DNA of 64,000 nt from Amycolatopsis sp. 195334CR (GCF_017309385.1 NZ_JAFJMJ010000001.1:2232001-2296000), one strand, 5' to 3'. Shown: positions 24,628 through 33,010, numbered from the stretch's first letter. Notes: generated by a model from the letters alone, not told the origin. A program made the numbers and translations.

Positions 24628-24642
24628 GTCCGTAAAGCGGAC
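24628..24642. promoter_or_regulatory. Candidate IclR operator in the hmgA divergent promoter
   Basis: GTCCG-TAAAG-CGGAC, a 15-bp perfect inverted repeat with 5-bp arms and a 5-bp AT-rich centre, the usual IclR operator geometry. It lies between divergent starts at 24615 and 24683, so one bound dimer could control both transcripts. Confidence 0.5.
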
Positions 24643-24682
24643 ACGATTACCAGTGTTCAAGAACGCCTTCCGGGAGGGGCCC

Positions 24683-25855
24683 GTGCCTTACTACCGCCGA
24701 GTCGGGGAGATCCCGCACAAGCGGCACACCCAGTTCCGCTCGCCACAGGGCGGCCTCTACGCCGAGGAACTGATGGGCGTCGAGGGGTTCTCCGCCGACT
24801 CCGCGCTGCTGTACCACCGCAATCTGCCCACCGCGATAGTGGACGCGGTCGCGGTGCCGGACGAGCGCGGCCAGCTGAACCCGAACCACCCGCTGAAGCC
24901 GCGCAGCTTCCGCACCCAGGACCTCAAGTTCACCGCCGACGCCGACGCGGTGACCGACCGCCGCCGGTTGTTCGGCAACGCCGACGTGACCATCGGCTTC
25001 GCCGTGGCGACCGTGCCGAGCCCGCTATACCGCAACGCGGCCGGGGACGAGCTGTTCTACGTCCAGGGCGGCAGCGGCGTGCTGGAGACCATCTACGGCG
25101 CGCTGGAGATCGGCGACGGCGACTACGTGGTCATCCCGACCTCGTGCACCTACCGCGTGGTGCCGCGCGAGCCGCTGCAGTTGCTCACCATCGAGGCGCG
25201 CGGGCACATCGGCCCGCCGAAGCGGTACCTGTCGAACAAGGGCCAGTTCCTGGAGCACGCGCCGTACTGCGAACGCGACATCCGGGGCCCGTCGGCGCCG
25301 ATGCTGGCCGAGGGCGAGGACGTCGAGGTGCTGGTGCGCCACCGCGCCGGGCTGACCCGCTACACCTACGCCAACCACCCGTTCGACGTGGTCGGCTGGG
25401 ACGGCTGCCTGTACCCGTGGGTGTTCAACATCGACGACTTCGAGCCGATCACCGGCCGCGTGCACCAGCCGCCGCCCGTGCACCAGACCTTCGAGGGCCC
25501 GAACTTCGTGGTGTGCTCGTTCTGCCCGCGGAAGGTGGACTACCACCCGGAGTCGATCCCGGTGCCGTACAACCACGCGAACGTCGACTCCGACGAGCTG
25601 ATGTTCTACGTGCGCGGCAACTACGAGGCGCGCAAGGGCTCGGGCATCGGCATCGGCTCGCTCTCGCTGCACCCGTCCGGCTTCACGCACGGGCCGCAGC
25701 CGGGCGCGGCCGAGGCGTCGATCGGCGCGGACTTCTTCGACGAGACCGCGGTCATGGTGGACACCTTCGCGCCGCTGGACCTCGGTGAGGCGGCCGACGC
25801 GTCGGAGGACCCCGGGTACGCGTGGACGTGGTCGGGACGCGGTCCCAGCCGCTGA
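24683..25855 (+). CDS. hmgA: Homogentisate 1,2-dioxygenase
   Basis: 390 aa. Opens the homogentisate ring to maleylacetoacetate in tyrosine/phenylalanine catabolism. The GTG at 24683 gives MPYYRRVGEIPHKRHTQFR, the typical actinobacterial N-terminus, and GGGAGGGG lies just upstream; the longer frame was rejected. The cupin core contains the Fe(II) ligands in PYNHANVDSDELMFY (His and Glu) and the later LHPSGFTHGPQPG. Fumarylacetoacetase and other pathway genes are not adjacent. Confidence 0.93.
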   Translation: MPYYRRVGEIPHKRHTQFRSPQGGLYAEELMGVEGFSADSALLYHRNLPTAIVDAVAVPDERGQLNPNHPLKPRSFRTQDLKFTADADAVTDRRRLFGNADVTIGFAVATVPSPLYRNAAGDELFYVQGGSGVLETIYGALEIGDGDYVVIPTSCTYRVVPREPLQLLTIEARGHIGPPKRYLSNKGQFLEHAPYCERDIRGPSAPMLAEGEDVEVLVRHRAGLTRYTYANHPFDVVGWDGCLYPWVFNIDDFEPITGRVHQPPPVHQTFEGPNFVVCSFCPRKVDYHPESIPVPYNHANVDSDELMFYVRGNYEARKGSGIGIGSLSLHPSGFTHGPQPGAAEASIGADFFDETAVMVDTFAPLDLGEAADASEDPGYAWTWSGRGPSR

Positions 25856-25930
25856 TCGTAACGACAAGGTTTCCCGTTCTCGCGTGCTTTCCGGGCATGA
25901 TGGTTTCCCGACCGCGCGCGGAGGTTCGAA

Positions 25931-27745
25931 ATGACCTTGTCCGGCCAGGAAAGTCGAAGACGCAAGCGCACTTGGTCCTTCCTCGGTGCGATCGTGCTCG
26001 CCGCCGGGCTGATCGTCACGCTCCGCCTGGTCACCGCCGACGAGGGTGACCAGGCGGAGGAAGTCAAGTGCGGTGGGGAATCCGTGCAGCTGCGCGTGGC
26101 CTCGTCGCCGGAGAAGGCGGGCATCGTCAAGCAGCTGGCGAGCGAGTACAGCGGGCGCACGGTCGCCGGGACCTGCGTGGACGTGCTCGTCCAGTCGAAG
26201 AGCTCGGGCGCGGCCATGCAGGCGCTGTCCGCCGGGTGGAACGAGGCGGTCGACGGCCCGCGTCCGGACGTCTGGACGCCGGCCGCGTCCGGTTGGGCGA
26301 CGCTGCTGCGACAGCGGCTCGCCGCGCAGGACCGGCCGGACGTGCTGCTCGAGCAGCAACCGCCGTCGCTGGCCAACGCGCCGCTGGTGATCGCCATGCC
26401 GAAGCCGATGGCCGAGGCGCTGGGCTGGCCCGGCCGCGGCATCGGCTGGCGCGATCTGGCCGCACTGGCCACCGATCCGGCGGGCTGGGCGAAGTACGGG
26501 CATCCCGAGTGGGGCGCGTTCCGGCTCGGCAAGACGAACCCGAACCTGTCGACGTCCGGGCTGAACGCCACCATCGGCACCTACTTCGCGGCCACCGGCA
26601 CCTCGTCGGACCTGACCGCGCCGGACCTGGACAAGCCGGAGGTGAAGGCGTTCGTCGGCGGGGTGGAGCAGTCGATCGTGCACTACGGCGACACCACGCT
26701 CACCTTCCTGACCAACCTGCTGCAGGCCGACGACCGGGGCGCGGCGCTGTCCTACATCTCCGCGGTGGCCGTCGAGGAGAACTCGCTGATCGGCTACAAC
26801 CAGGGCAATCCGACCAACGACCCGGCGAAGCTCGGCCAGCACCCGCGGCCGAAGGTGCCGGTGGTGGCGGTCTACCCGGCCGACGGCACGCTCAACTCCG
26901 ACCACCCGTACGCGGTGCTGAACTGGACCGACGACCTCCGGCGCCAGGTGGCCGCCGACTTCCTCGCCTTCCTGCAGTCGGGTGCCGCCCAGCAGCGCTT
27001 CCTGGACCAGGGCTTCCGCAGCTTCGACAACAAGCCGGGCCCACAGGCCACCGTGGACAACGGGGTGACGCCGGAGGTGAAGCTGAACGTGATCCGGCCA
27101 CCCAGCCCGCCGGTGCTCGACCTGGTCCTCAAGTCGTGGTCGGAACTGCGCAAGAAGGCGAACGTGCTGCTGGTGGTGGACGTGTCCGGCTCGATGGGCG
27201 ACTCCGCCGAGGGCACCGGGAAGTCCAAAATGGACTTGGCGAAGCAGGCGGCGGTGAGCGCGCTCGGCGAGTTCGGCGACCGGGACCAGGTCGGGCTGTG
27301 GATGTTCTCCACCAAGCTCGACGGCGACCGGGACCACCGCGAGCTGGTGCCGATCGGGCCGGTGGGCCAGGACGGACGGCGGGACGCGCTGCGGTCGAGG
27401 TTGGAAGGCCTTGCGCCACAAGGCGGAACGGGTCTCTACGACACCTCGCTCGCCGCGCACGAGTACCTCAAGGCGAATCTCGCGCCGGACGCGATCAACG
27501 CCGTGGTGGTGCTCACCGACGGGCGCAACGAGGACCCCGGCAGCCTCGACATCGACAACCTGATCAGCAGGCTCCAGGTGGAAAGCGGCAGCGAGACGGT
27601 GCGCATGTTCACCATCGCCTACGGCAGTGACGCCGATCAGGACGTGCTCAAGCGGATGGCGGAGGCGACGCAGGCGGCGGAGTACGACTCGTCCAAGCCG
27701 GACACCATCAACCAGGTGTTCACCGCGGTCATCTCGAACTTCTGA
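25931..27745 (+). CDS. Membrane-anchored substrate-binding/VWA domain protein
   Basis: 604 aa. A basic N-terminus (RRRKRTW) and one membrane helix (~15-35) anchor it. Residues ~50-370 resemble a type 2 periplasmic substrate-binding protein (PDVWTPAASGW, YFAATGT, VVAVYPADGTLNSDHPY). Residues ~405-600 are a von Willebrand factor A domain with an intact MIDAS motif DVSGSMG and later Thr and Asp (GGTGLYD, VVLTDGRN). The SBP part therefore sits outside the membrane. GGAGGTTCGAA precedes the ATG. Gap to the next gene is 8 nt. Ligand unknown. Confidence 0.88.
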   Translation: MTLSGQESRRRKRTWSFLGAIVLAAGLIVTLRLVTADEGDQAEEVKCGGESVQLRVASSPEKAGIVKQLASEYSGRTVAGTCVDVLVQSKSSGAAMQALSAGWNEAVDGPRPDVWTPAASGWATLLRQRLAAQDRPDVLLEQQPPSLANAPLVIAMPKPMAEALGWPGRGIGWRDLAALATDPAGWAKYGHPEWGAFRLGKTNPNLSTSGLNATIGTYFAATGTSSDLTAPDLDKPEVKAFVGGVEQSIVHYGDTTLTFLTNLLQADDRGAALSYISAVAVEENSLIGYNQGNPTNDPAKLGQHPRPKVPVVAVYPADGTLNSDHPYAVLNWTDDLRRQVAADFLAFLQSGAAQQRFLDQGFRSFDNKPGPQATVDNGVTPEVKLNVIRPPSPPVLDLVLKSWSELRKKANVLLVVDVSGSMGDSAEGTGKSKMDLAKQAAVSALGEFGDRDQVGLWMFSTKLDGDRDHRELVPIGPVGQDGRRDALRSRLEGLAPQGGTGLYDTSLAAHEYLKANLAPDAINAVVVLTDGRNEDPGSLDIDNLISRLQVESGSETVRMFTIAYGSDADQDVLKRMAEATQAAEYDSSKPDTINQVFTAVISNF

Positions 27746-27753
27746 GGCACCGC

Positions 27754-28449
27754 ATGGGATTCCGCGAAGAGCTGCGCGAGCCGTGGGGGTTGCTGCTGGC
27801 GGGCACGTCCGCCGGGGTGGCCTGGGCGGTGCAACTGCCGCCGGTCGTCGCGGCCGGGGTGGGCGTGGCCGTGCTGGTCGCCAGGGCGGCGTTGGCGGTC
27901 GACCGCAAGCCGGTGCCGGAACCCGCGCTCACCGGGGAGGAGGCCGGTTACTACGAACGCGCTGAGCAGGCGCGGGAGAGCTTCGCCGCGATCGGCGCGA
28001 CCCTGCCGCCGGGACCGCTCGCGGAGCAGGTTCCGCTCATGGCGTCGATGGTCGCGGAGACCGCGGCGAGCCTGCGGCGGCTGGCGGAACGCTCGTCGGC
28101 CACTCGCGACGCGCTGGACCGGATCGACACGGCGGAACTGGCCGCGGAGGAGAAACGACTCCGCCGACGCGGGACCGACGAGGCGACGTTGCGGGCGCTG
28201 AACGCCGTCCGCGACCAGCGTGCGGTCGCGAAACGGCTCACCGATCTGCGCGCGAAACTGCTCGGCGAACTGCACGCCGGCACGCTCGATCTGGAGAGCT
28301 TGGTAACCCGGGTGGTGGAACTTTCGGCGACCGCCGACCCGGCCCCGGCGGCCGGGGCCTCGCTCGACGGCCTCGCTGAACAGCTGGAAGCCATCCGGCG
28401 CGGGGTGGTGGAAGCCGACGAAGCCGCCCGGCGGGTGCTGGGTTCGTGA
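27754..28449 (+). CDS. Coiled-coil membrane protein coupled to the SBP-VWA gene
   Basis: 231 aa. Two short adjacent hydrophobic segments at ~10-48, then a long helical, charged region with coiled-coil character (~60-230), for example RRLAERSSATRDALDRI and LAAEEKRLRRRG. No enzymatic motif. The 8-nt spacing to the SBP-VWA gene suggests a two-gene operon, with this protein possibly passing a signal or force on the cytoplasmic side. Family not recognised. Confidence 0.75.
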   Translation: MGFREELREPWGLLLAGTSAGVAWAVQLPPVVAAGVGVAVLVARAALAVDRKPVPEPALTGEEAGYYERAEQARESFAAIGATLPPGPLAEQVPLMASMVAETAASLRRLAERSSATRDALDRIDTAELAAEEKRLRRRGTDEATLRALNAVRDQRAVAKRLTDLRAKLLGELHAGTLDLESLVTRVVELSATADPAPAAGASLDGLAEQLEAIRRGVVEADEAARRVLGS

Positions 28450-28469
28450 CCCTTTGCAAACCGGGGACA

Positions 28470-28488
28470 ACAGGTTAGCCTCACCTAA
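28470..28488 (+). promoter_or_regulatory. IdeR/DmdR-type iron box
   Basis: ACAGGTTAGCCTCACCTAA matches the 19-bp iron-box consensus TTAGGTTAGSCTAACCTAA at 16 positions. It lies 14 nt upstream of the DUF2470 start codon, where a repressor would block transcription or initiation. Confidence 0.7.
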
Positions 28489-28502
28489 GTAGGAGGTGGA
28501 CC

Positions 28503-29291
28503 TTGACCGAGCCCACGACCGCGACGCGCCGCCCGCCGGCGCCGAATCCCGCCGAGCGCGCGAAGACGATCGCGTCGCGCGACTGCCCGGCGACGCTGGT
28601 CCCGTCGGTGGACCGCGGTGAGCACGACGGCAGCCGGGTGGTCCCGGTGCTGCACCACGTGCACGCCAGCGGCAGTGTCAGCCTGCTCCTGCCCGATGGA
28701 CATCCGCTGGTGGAAGCCGCCGCGGAAACACAGCGCGGCGAGTTCGGGGTGATGCTCGAACTCGCCGACCACGCCCCGGTGCCGCTGCGCGAGCCGATCC
28801 GCGGCCTGCTCTGGATCACCGGGTGGCTGCGCCCGCTGGACCCGCCCGCAGCGCGGGCGCGGGCGGTGGCGATCGCCGTCGACCGGCCGGACCACCGGCT
28901 GCTCGACGTCAACCACGGGCTCACCATGCTGCGCCTCACCCCGGCGTCGCTGGTGCTCGCGGACGCCGACGGCACGCACTCGCTGCGGCCGCACATGTTC
29001 AGCGCGGCCACGCCCGACCCGTTCCACGACTACGAGGCGCGGTGGCTCCAGCACCTGGAGAACGAGCACGCGGACGTGGTCGAGCAGCTGGGCAGGCACC
29101 TGCCGGAGGAGTTGCGCGGCGGGCTGATCCGCCCGCTCGGGCTCGACCGGCACGGCCTGCGCCTGCGGGTCGAATCCGCCGCGGGCGACCACGACGTGCG
29201 GCTGGCCTTCTCGCAGCCGGTGGACAGCCCGCCGCAGCTGGCGGTGGAGATCCGGCGGCTGGTGGGCTGCCCGTTCTTCAGCGAGGGCTAG
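28503..29291 (+). CDS. DUF2470 protein, probable haem-utilisation (HugZ-like) protein
   Basis: 262 aa, TTG start with AGGAGGTGG Shine-Dalgarno at the correct distance. Residues ~20-150 look like a split-barrel FMN/haem-binding-type domain. The C-terminal ~90 residues form the DUF2470 domain: PHMFSAATPDPFHDYEARWLQHLENEHAD, with the conserved H-x-x-x-H-type segment. Relatives bind or degrade haem, or stabilise haem metabolism. The iron box in its promoter fits a role in iron acquisition under limitation. Converges on the next gene with a 14-bp overlap. Confidence 0.82.
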   Translation: MTEPTTATRRPPAPNPAERAKTIASRDCPATLVPSVDRGEHDGSRVVPVLHHVHASGSVSLLLPDGHPLVEAAAETQRGEFGVMLELADHAPVPLREPIRGLLWITGWLRPLDPPAARARAVAIAVDRPDHRLLDVNHGLTMLRLTPASLVLADADGTHSLRPHMFSAATPDPFHDYEARWLQHLENEHADVVEQLGRHLPEELRGGLIRPLGLDRHGLRLRVESAAGDHDVRLAFSQPVDSPPQLAVEIRRLVGCPFFSEG

Positions 29292-29766
29292 GCGCGGAGG
29301 CGCGGCGCGTGGTGTCCCGGTCGGTGATGGCTTGGCCCACCTCGCGGATGGCCGTGCGCAGGGTGTCGCCGTAGGGCCCGGTCGGCAACGCGGAGCTGCG
29401 CTGCTCGGCGTGCCCGATGTGTTCGGCCGCGGCCTGGAAAGCGCCGAGGCGGCGGAAGTTGTCGGCCAGGTTGAGGTGCAGGCTCGGGTAGAAGCCCGCC
29501 ACCTGGAGACCGGCGTCGTGCTGCTGGGCTCGTTCGTCGGTGAGGGCGTCGGCGGCGTCGAGGGCGCGGACGTCCCACACGAGCGCTTCGGCCGGATCGT
29601 CGTACAGGTCGGCCAGGTAGTGCGCCAGCGTGCACCGGTGGAACGGATCCCCCGCCGCGCCGATTTCCTGCCAGACGGTCAGCAGGTCGCGCCGGGCCGT
29701 CGTCACGTCACCTTCGCGGCCGCGGACCACGGCCGCGCTGATCGTTTCCATCGTGGGGTCGGTCAT
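29278..29766 (-). CDS. TPR-like helical protein coupled to the MerR/clamp gene
   Basis: 162 aa, all-helical, TPR-like: repeated patterns such as TLAHYLADLYDDPAEALVWDVRALDAAD and LHLNLADNFRRLGAFQAAAEHIGHA. No signal peptide. Its ATG overlaps the stop of the upstream MerR-family gene as ATGA, so expression is linked to that regulator. It may be the regulator's partner or a target; the sequence does not say which. Confidence 0.8.
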   Translation of the reverse strand: MTDPTMETISAAVVRGREGDVTTARRDLLTVWQEIGAAGDPFHRCTLAHYLADLYDDPAEALVWDVRALDAADALTDERAQQHDAGLQVAGFYPSLHLNLADNFRRLGAFQAAAEHIGHAEQRSSALPTGPYGDTLRTAIREVGQAITDRDTTRRASAPSPR

Positions 29767-30818
29767 GGCTGGGTTCCGTCCTTCCGGCAGGGCATGACAA
29801 GGGTGGTGAGGTCGCCGTCGTCGGCGGACCGGACCGTGGCGGGCTGGTCGGCGCCGCGCAGGTCGAGCATCAGGTCGGGGCCGATGGCCTGGCTCAACGC
29901 CGGGTACAGGGTGGTCAGCTCGAACCAGACCACCAGCTCGGCACCCGTCGCGGAGCCGTCGAGCGGTACTTCGCCGTCGCCGATCAGCAGGCTCGGCCGA
30001 CCGGACACCCGAATCCCGACCGTTTCCGGCGCGCGCTGCTCCAGCACGCGCATGACCTGCTGCTTCCCGAGCGTGACGCGATGCGTGACCGGCGGGAGCG
30101 AGCCGAGCAGGAGCCGGTAGTCCGGGAACTCCTCGGTCAGCAGGCGGCAGTGCAGGACGACGTCGTCGGCCGTCCGGAGGCCGACGGTCCGCTCGCCCGC
30201 CTCGATCGTCACCACCGAGCTGCGCCGGAGTTGCGCACTCGACGCCCGCAGGTCGTCACCGGCGAGGGTGCCCGCCCACGAACCGGTCGGCGGCCGGGTG
30301 GGCACCACCGTGCGCAGGGCGAGCCGGTACCGATCGGTCGCGACCAGGGCCAGCGCGCCGTCGTCGGTTTCCAGGCGCACGCCGCCCAGGACCGGGATTT
30401 CGGGGTCCGTGGTGGCCAGGACCTGGTCGACGGCCGCGGCGAGGACCGGGCCCGGCACCACGCAGATGGTCAGGCGCGGCTCCTGGCCGAGGGCGGCCTT
30501 GAGCGTCGCGGCGGCCCGCCGGACCTCGGTGGCTTCGGCGGTCACCTTGGCGACCTGCTCGTCGATCAGCCGCGCGGCTTCCTCCGCGTCCGCCGCGAAG
30601 AACTCGCTGATGACCGGCAACGGCATGCCGATCTCACGCAACCGGCGCAGCTGGGCCGCGTGCGCCAGTTGCGCTTCGCGGTAGAGCCGGTAGCCCGTCC
30701 ACGGATCGACCCGGTCGGGGTGGAGCAGGCCGGCGTCGTCGTAGAACCGCAACGCGCTCGCGGTCAGGCCGGCGCGCTTGGCGAACGCGCCGATCGGCAT
30801 CAACTCGGGGTCGGTCAC
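29763..30818 (-). CDS. MerR-family regulator fused to a DNA polymerase III beta-clamp-like domain
   Basis: 351 aa. Residues 1-110 are a MerR winged HTH with dimerisation helix: IGAFAKRAGLTASALRFYDDAGLLHPDR and the following YRLYREAQ. Residues ~115-345 match the beta-clamp fold: VLGGVRLETDDGALALVATDRYRLALR closely resembles the sliding-clamp segment around ATDGHRLA, and later LLTEEFPDYRLLL resembles the clamp's GEFPDY element. A clamp fold used as effector domain is known in some actinobacterial MerR proteins. GTG start, apparently leaderless. Confidence 0.88.
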   Translation of the reverse strand: MTDPELMPIGAFAKRAGLTASALRFYDDAGLLHPDRVDPWTGYRLYREAQLAHAAQLRRLREIGMPLPVISEFFAADAEEAARLIDEQVAKVTAEATEVRRAAATLKAALGQEPRLTICVVPGPVLAAAVDQVLATTDPEIPVLGGVRLETDDGALALVATDRYRLALRTVVPTRPPTGSWAGTLAGDDLRASSAQLRRSSVVTIEAGERTVGLRTADDVVLHCRLLTEEFPDYRLLLGSLPPVTHRVTLGKQQVMRVLEQRAPETVGIRVSGRPSLLIGDGEVPLDGSATGAELVVWFELTTLYPALSQAIGPDLMLDLRGADQPATVRSADDGDLTTLVMPCRKDGTQP

Positions 30819-30824
30819 CCCGTC

Positions 30825-30855
30825 ATCGTGGGCCTTCGACCAGCTCGAAGGTCAA
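30825..30855 (-). promoter_or_regulatory. MerR-type promoter with 19-bp spacer and palindromic operator
   Basis: On the minus strand: -35 TTGACC (30855-30850), 19-bp spacer, -10 CACGAT (30830-30825), then 6 nt to the GTG at 30818. The spacer holds CCTTCGA-GCTGG-TCGAAGG, a perfect 7-bp inverted repeat (30833-30851). This is the classic MerR-activated promoter layout and indicates autoregulation with a leaderless mRNA. Confidence 0.7.
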
Positions 30856-30856
30856 G

Positions 30857-31321
30857 TCAGTCGGCGAGTTCCGGCGGGAAGCCGCCGGTGGCGATCGGGC
30901 CCCAGCGCTCCGGGGTGATCCGGATCAGCGACTTGCCCTGCTGCCGCATGGCTTCGCGGTACTCGTCCCAGTCGGGGTGCTCACCGGAGATCGCCCGGAA
31001 GTAGTCGACCAGCGGCTCCACCGCCTCGGGCAGGTCGATCACCTCGGCCGGGCCGTCGACCTGCACCCAGGCGCCGTTCCACTCGTCCGAGAGCACGCAC
31101 ATCGACGCGCGCCGGTCGCGGCGGAGGTTCCGCACCTTCGCGCGCTGCGGGTAGGTGGCGATCACGATCCGGCCCTCTTCGTCCACCCCGCAGGTCACCG
31201 GCGACAGCTGCGGGCTGCCGTCGGCGCGGCGGGTGGTCAGGATGCCCTGGTGGCGCGGGCGCAGGAAGTCGAGCAGCTCGGCGCGCTCGACCGGGGTGTT
31301 GGTGGCGATGGTGCGAGGCAT
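30857..31321 (-). CDS. PPOX-class F420-dependent oxidoreductase-like protein
   Basis: 154 aa split-barrel flavin/F420-binding protein. Conserved family features: LRPRHQGILTTRRADGSPQLSPV at the N-terminus, YPQRAKVRNLRRDRRASM for cofactor phosphate contacts, and the C-terminal RITPERWGPIATGG. Substrate unknown; many relatives reduce quinones or tetrapyrrole-derived compounds. ATG at 31321 chosen because the frame upstream overlaps the divergent CPBP gene. It ends 2 nt before the MerR promoter region. Confidence 0.88.
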   Translation of the reverse strand: MPRTIATNTPVERAELLDFLRPRHQGILTTRRADGSPQLSPVTCGVDEEGRIVIATYPQRAKVRNLRRDRRASMCVLSDEWNGAWVQVDGPAEVIDLPEAVEPLVDYFRAISGEHPDWDEYREAMRQQGKSLIRITPERWGPIATGGFPPELAD

Positions 31322-31358
31322 GACCTCGACGCTATCGGGCACCGGGTAGCTTGCGCGA

Positions 31359-32159
31359 ATGCGCTCCTGGTTGATCAGCGACCGCCCGGCGTACCCCGAG
31401 GTGGTCACCGACCCGGCTCAACGCCGCGTGCTGAAGTTCGAGCTGCTCATCGTCTTCGGCATCACGCTCGGGCTCTCCGGCGCCAGGAGCCTGCTGTCGC
31501 TGCTGGACTCGCTGCTGCGGCCCGAACCGCTCAACGAGCAGCAGGTGGCGCTCAACGTGCCGCAGGCCGCGGCCGGGCTGATCGACCTGCTCAAGCAGTT
31601 GCTGAGCGCGCTGCAGCTGGTCGGCTGGGGCGCGCTCGGCGTGTACCTGCTCTACCGCGGCGGGATGAAGCTCGCCGAGGTCGGGTTCGATCGGACCCGG
31701 CCGCGGCGCGACCTGGCCTGGGGCGTCGGGCTCACCGCGTTGATCGGCATTCCCGGGCTGGTGCTGTACTTCGTCGGCTGGCAGCTCGGCTTCAACCTCG
31801 CCGTGCAGCCGTCCACGCTGACCGAATCGTGGTGGCGGCCGATCACGCTGACCCTTTCGGCGTTCGGCAACGCCTTCGCCGAAGAGGTGCTGGTGGTCGG
31901 CTACCTGCTGACCCGGTTGCGGCAGCTCGGCTGGCGGGAGAACTCCAGCCTGTTCGCCGCCGCCGTGCTGCGCGGGTCGTACCACCTGTACCAGGGCCTC
32001 GGCGGGTTCGTCGGCAACCTGGTGATGGGGCTGGTGTTCGGCAGGCTGTGGCAGAAGACGAACCGGCTCTGGCCGCTGGTGGTCGCGCACACGCTGCTCG
32101 ACGTCTTCGCCTTCGTCGGGTACGCGTTGCTGCGCGGCAAGGTGTCCTTCCTGCCCTAG
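31359..32159 (+). CDS. CPBP-family intramembrane protein (putative glutamic protease)
   Basis: 266 aa with about six to seven membrane helices. Motif 1 is AEEVLVVGYLL (Glu pair retained, but the usual EExxxR Arg is replaced by Val). Motif 2 has the conserved His in LRGSYHLYQG, and motif 3 is VVAHTLLD. Rce1/CPBP proteins cleave prenylated or membrane peptides, or regulate membrane signalling. The missing Arg is seen in an actinobacterial subgroup to my knowledge, so activity is uncertain. Converges on DUF899 with a 4-bp overlap. Confidence 0.85.
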   Translation: MRSWLISDRPAYPEVVTDPAQRRVLKFELLIVFGITLGLSGARSLLSLLDSLLRPEPLNEQQVALNVPQAAAGLIDLLKQLLSALQLVGWGALGVYLLYRGGMKLAEVGFDRTRPRRDLAWGVGLTALIGIPGLVLYFVGWQLGFNLAVQPSTLTESWWRPITLTLSAFGNAFAEEVLVVGYLLTRLRQLGWRENSSLFAAAVLRGSYHLYQGLGGFVGNLVMGLVFGRLWQKTNRLWPLVVAHTLLDVFAFVGYALLRGKVSFLP

Positions 32160-32917
32160 TGGCAGTGGCCGTGCCTGCCGAGGGTTTCCTCGGGGGTGGC
32201 ACCGGGGCGGGTCCACTGCGGCACGGGGCGGCTGTCCGGGCCCCAGGTGGCGGTCCCGTCCGCGGCCGAACGCCAGTACCAGCACGGGGTGTTGCCCTCG
32301 GGCCAGCCGTCGGGCTTGTCCTCCCACGCCTCGCCACGGCCGTAGGGCGTCATGTCGAGCAGGCCGAAGGATCCGTTGGCCACCTCGTTGCCGCGGCCGG
32401 TGGTGGAGTAGGTGAGGAAGGTGCGGTCGCCGTCGCGCAGGAAGCACGAGAGGGAGGCCATCTCACCGCCGACCGGCGCGGGCACGTCGCGCACCGAGTA
32501 CCAGGGGTCCGTGTAACCCATGAACTCCACGAAGGGCGCCACCTCGTCCCACCCGCCTCTGGTCACCACGGCGAACGAGACCCCGCGTGCCTTCAGGTAG
32601 ACGGCGGAGTCCCGCAGGTGCCAGATCATGTTCGTGCAGCCCTCGCACTGGCCCTGGTGCGGCGCGCCCTCATGCCACATGTGCTGGTAGACCACGAGTT
32701 CGCCGCGGCCGTCGAAGAGGTCGGTGAACGGGACGGGGCCGTTCGCACCGACCACTTCGACCGTGCCGTCGAACTCCACCATCGGCAGCCGGCGGCGGGC
32801 CGCGGCGATCGCGTCGGCCTCGCGGGTGTGTGCCTTCTCGCGGGCCAGCAGCTCGTCGCGGGCGGCCTGCCAGGTCGCCTGGTCGACCACGGGCGGGCGG
32901 CTGGAGTCGTTCGGCAT
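32156..32917 (-). CDS. DUF899 thioredoxin-like family protein
   Basis: 253 aa; ATG at 32917 preceded by GGAGAACCCC. The family signature is clear: VVYQHMWHEG and QCEGCTNMIWHL (CxxC-like pair in a thioredoxin fold), then RGGWDEVAPFVEFMGY. DUF899 proteins are predicted redox or dithiol proteins of unknown substrate. The C-terminus ends HGHCH, a small His/Cys cluster that could bind metal. Stands alone on its strand. Confidence 0.88.
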   Translation of the reverse strand: MPNDSSRPPVVDQATWQAARDELLAREKAHTREADAIAAARRRLPMVEFDGTVEVVGANGPVPFTDLFDGRGELVVYQHMWHEGAPHQGQCEGCTNMIWHLRDSAVYLKARGVSFAVVTRGGWDEVAPFVEFMGYTDPWYSVRDVPAPVGGEMASLSCFLRDGDRTFLTYSTTGRGNEVANGSFGLLDMTPYGRGEAWEDKPDGWPEGNTPCWYWRSAADGTATWGPDSRPVPQWTRPGATPEETLGRHGHCH

Positions 32918-33010
32918 GGGGTTCTCCGTTCTTGTGGTGTGTTCTCGCACCGAACCTACGAACGGACCCCCGCCGGATCGACTCCCGCGATGCGCCTTTT
33001 TCAGCGAATT

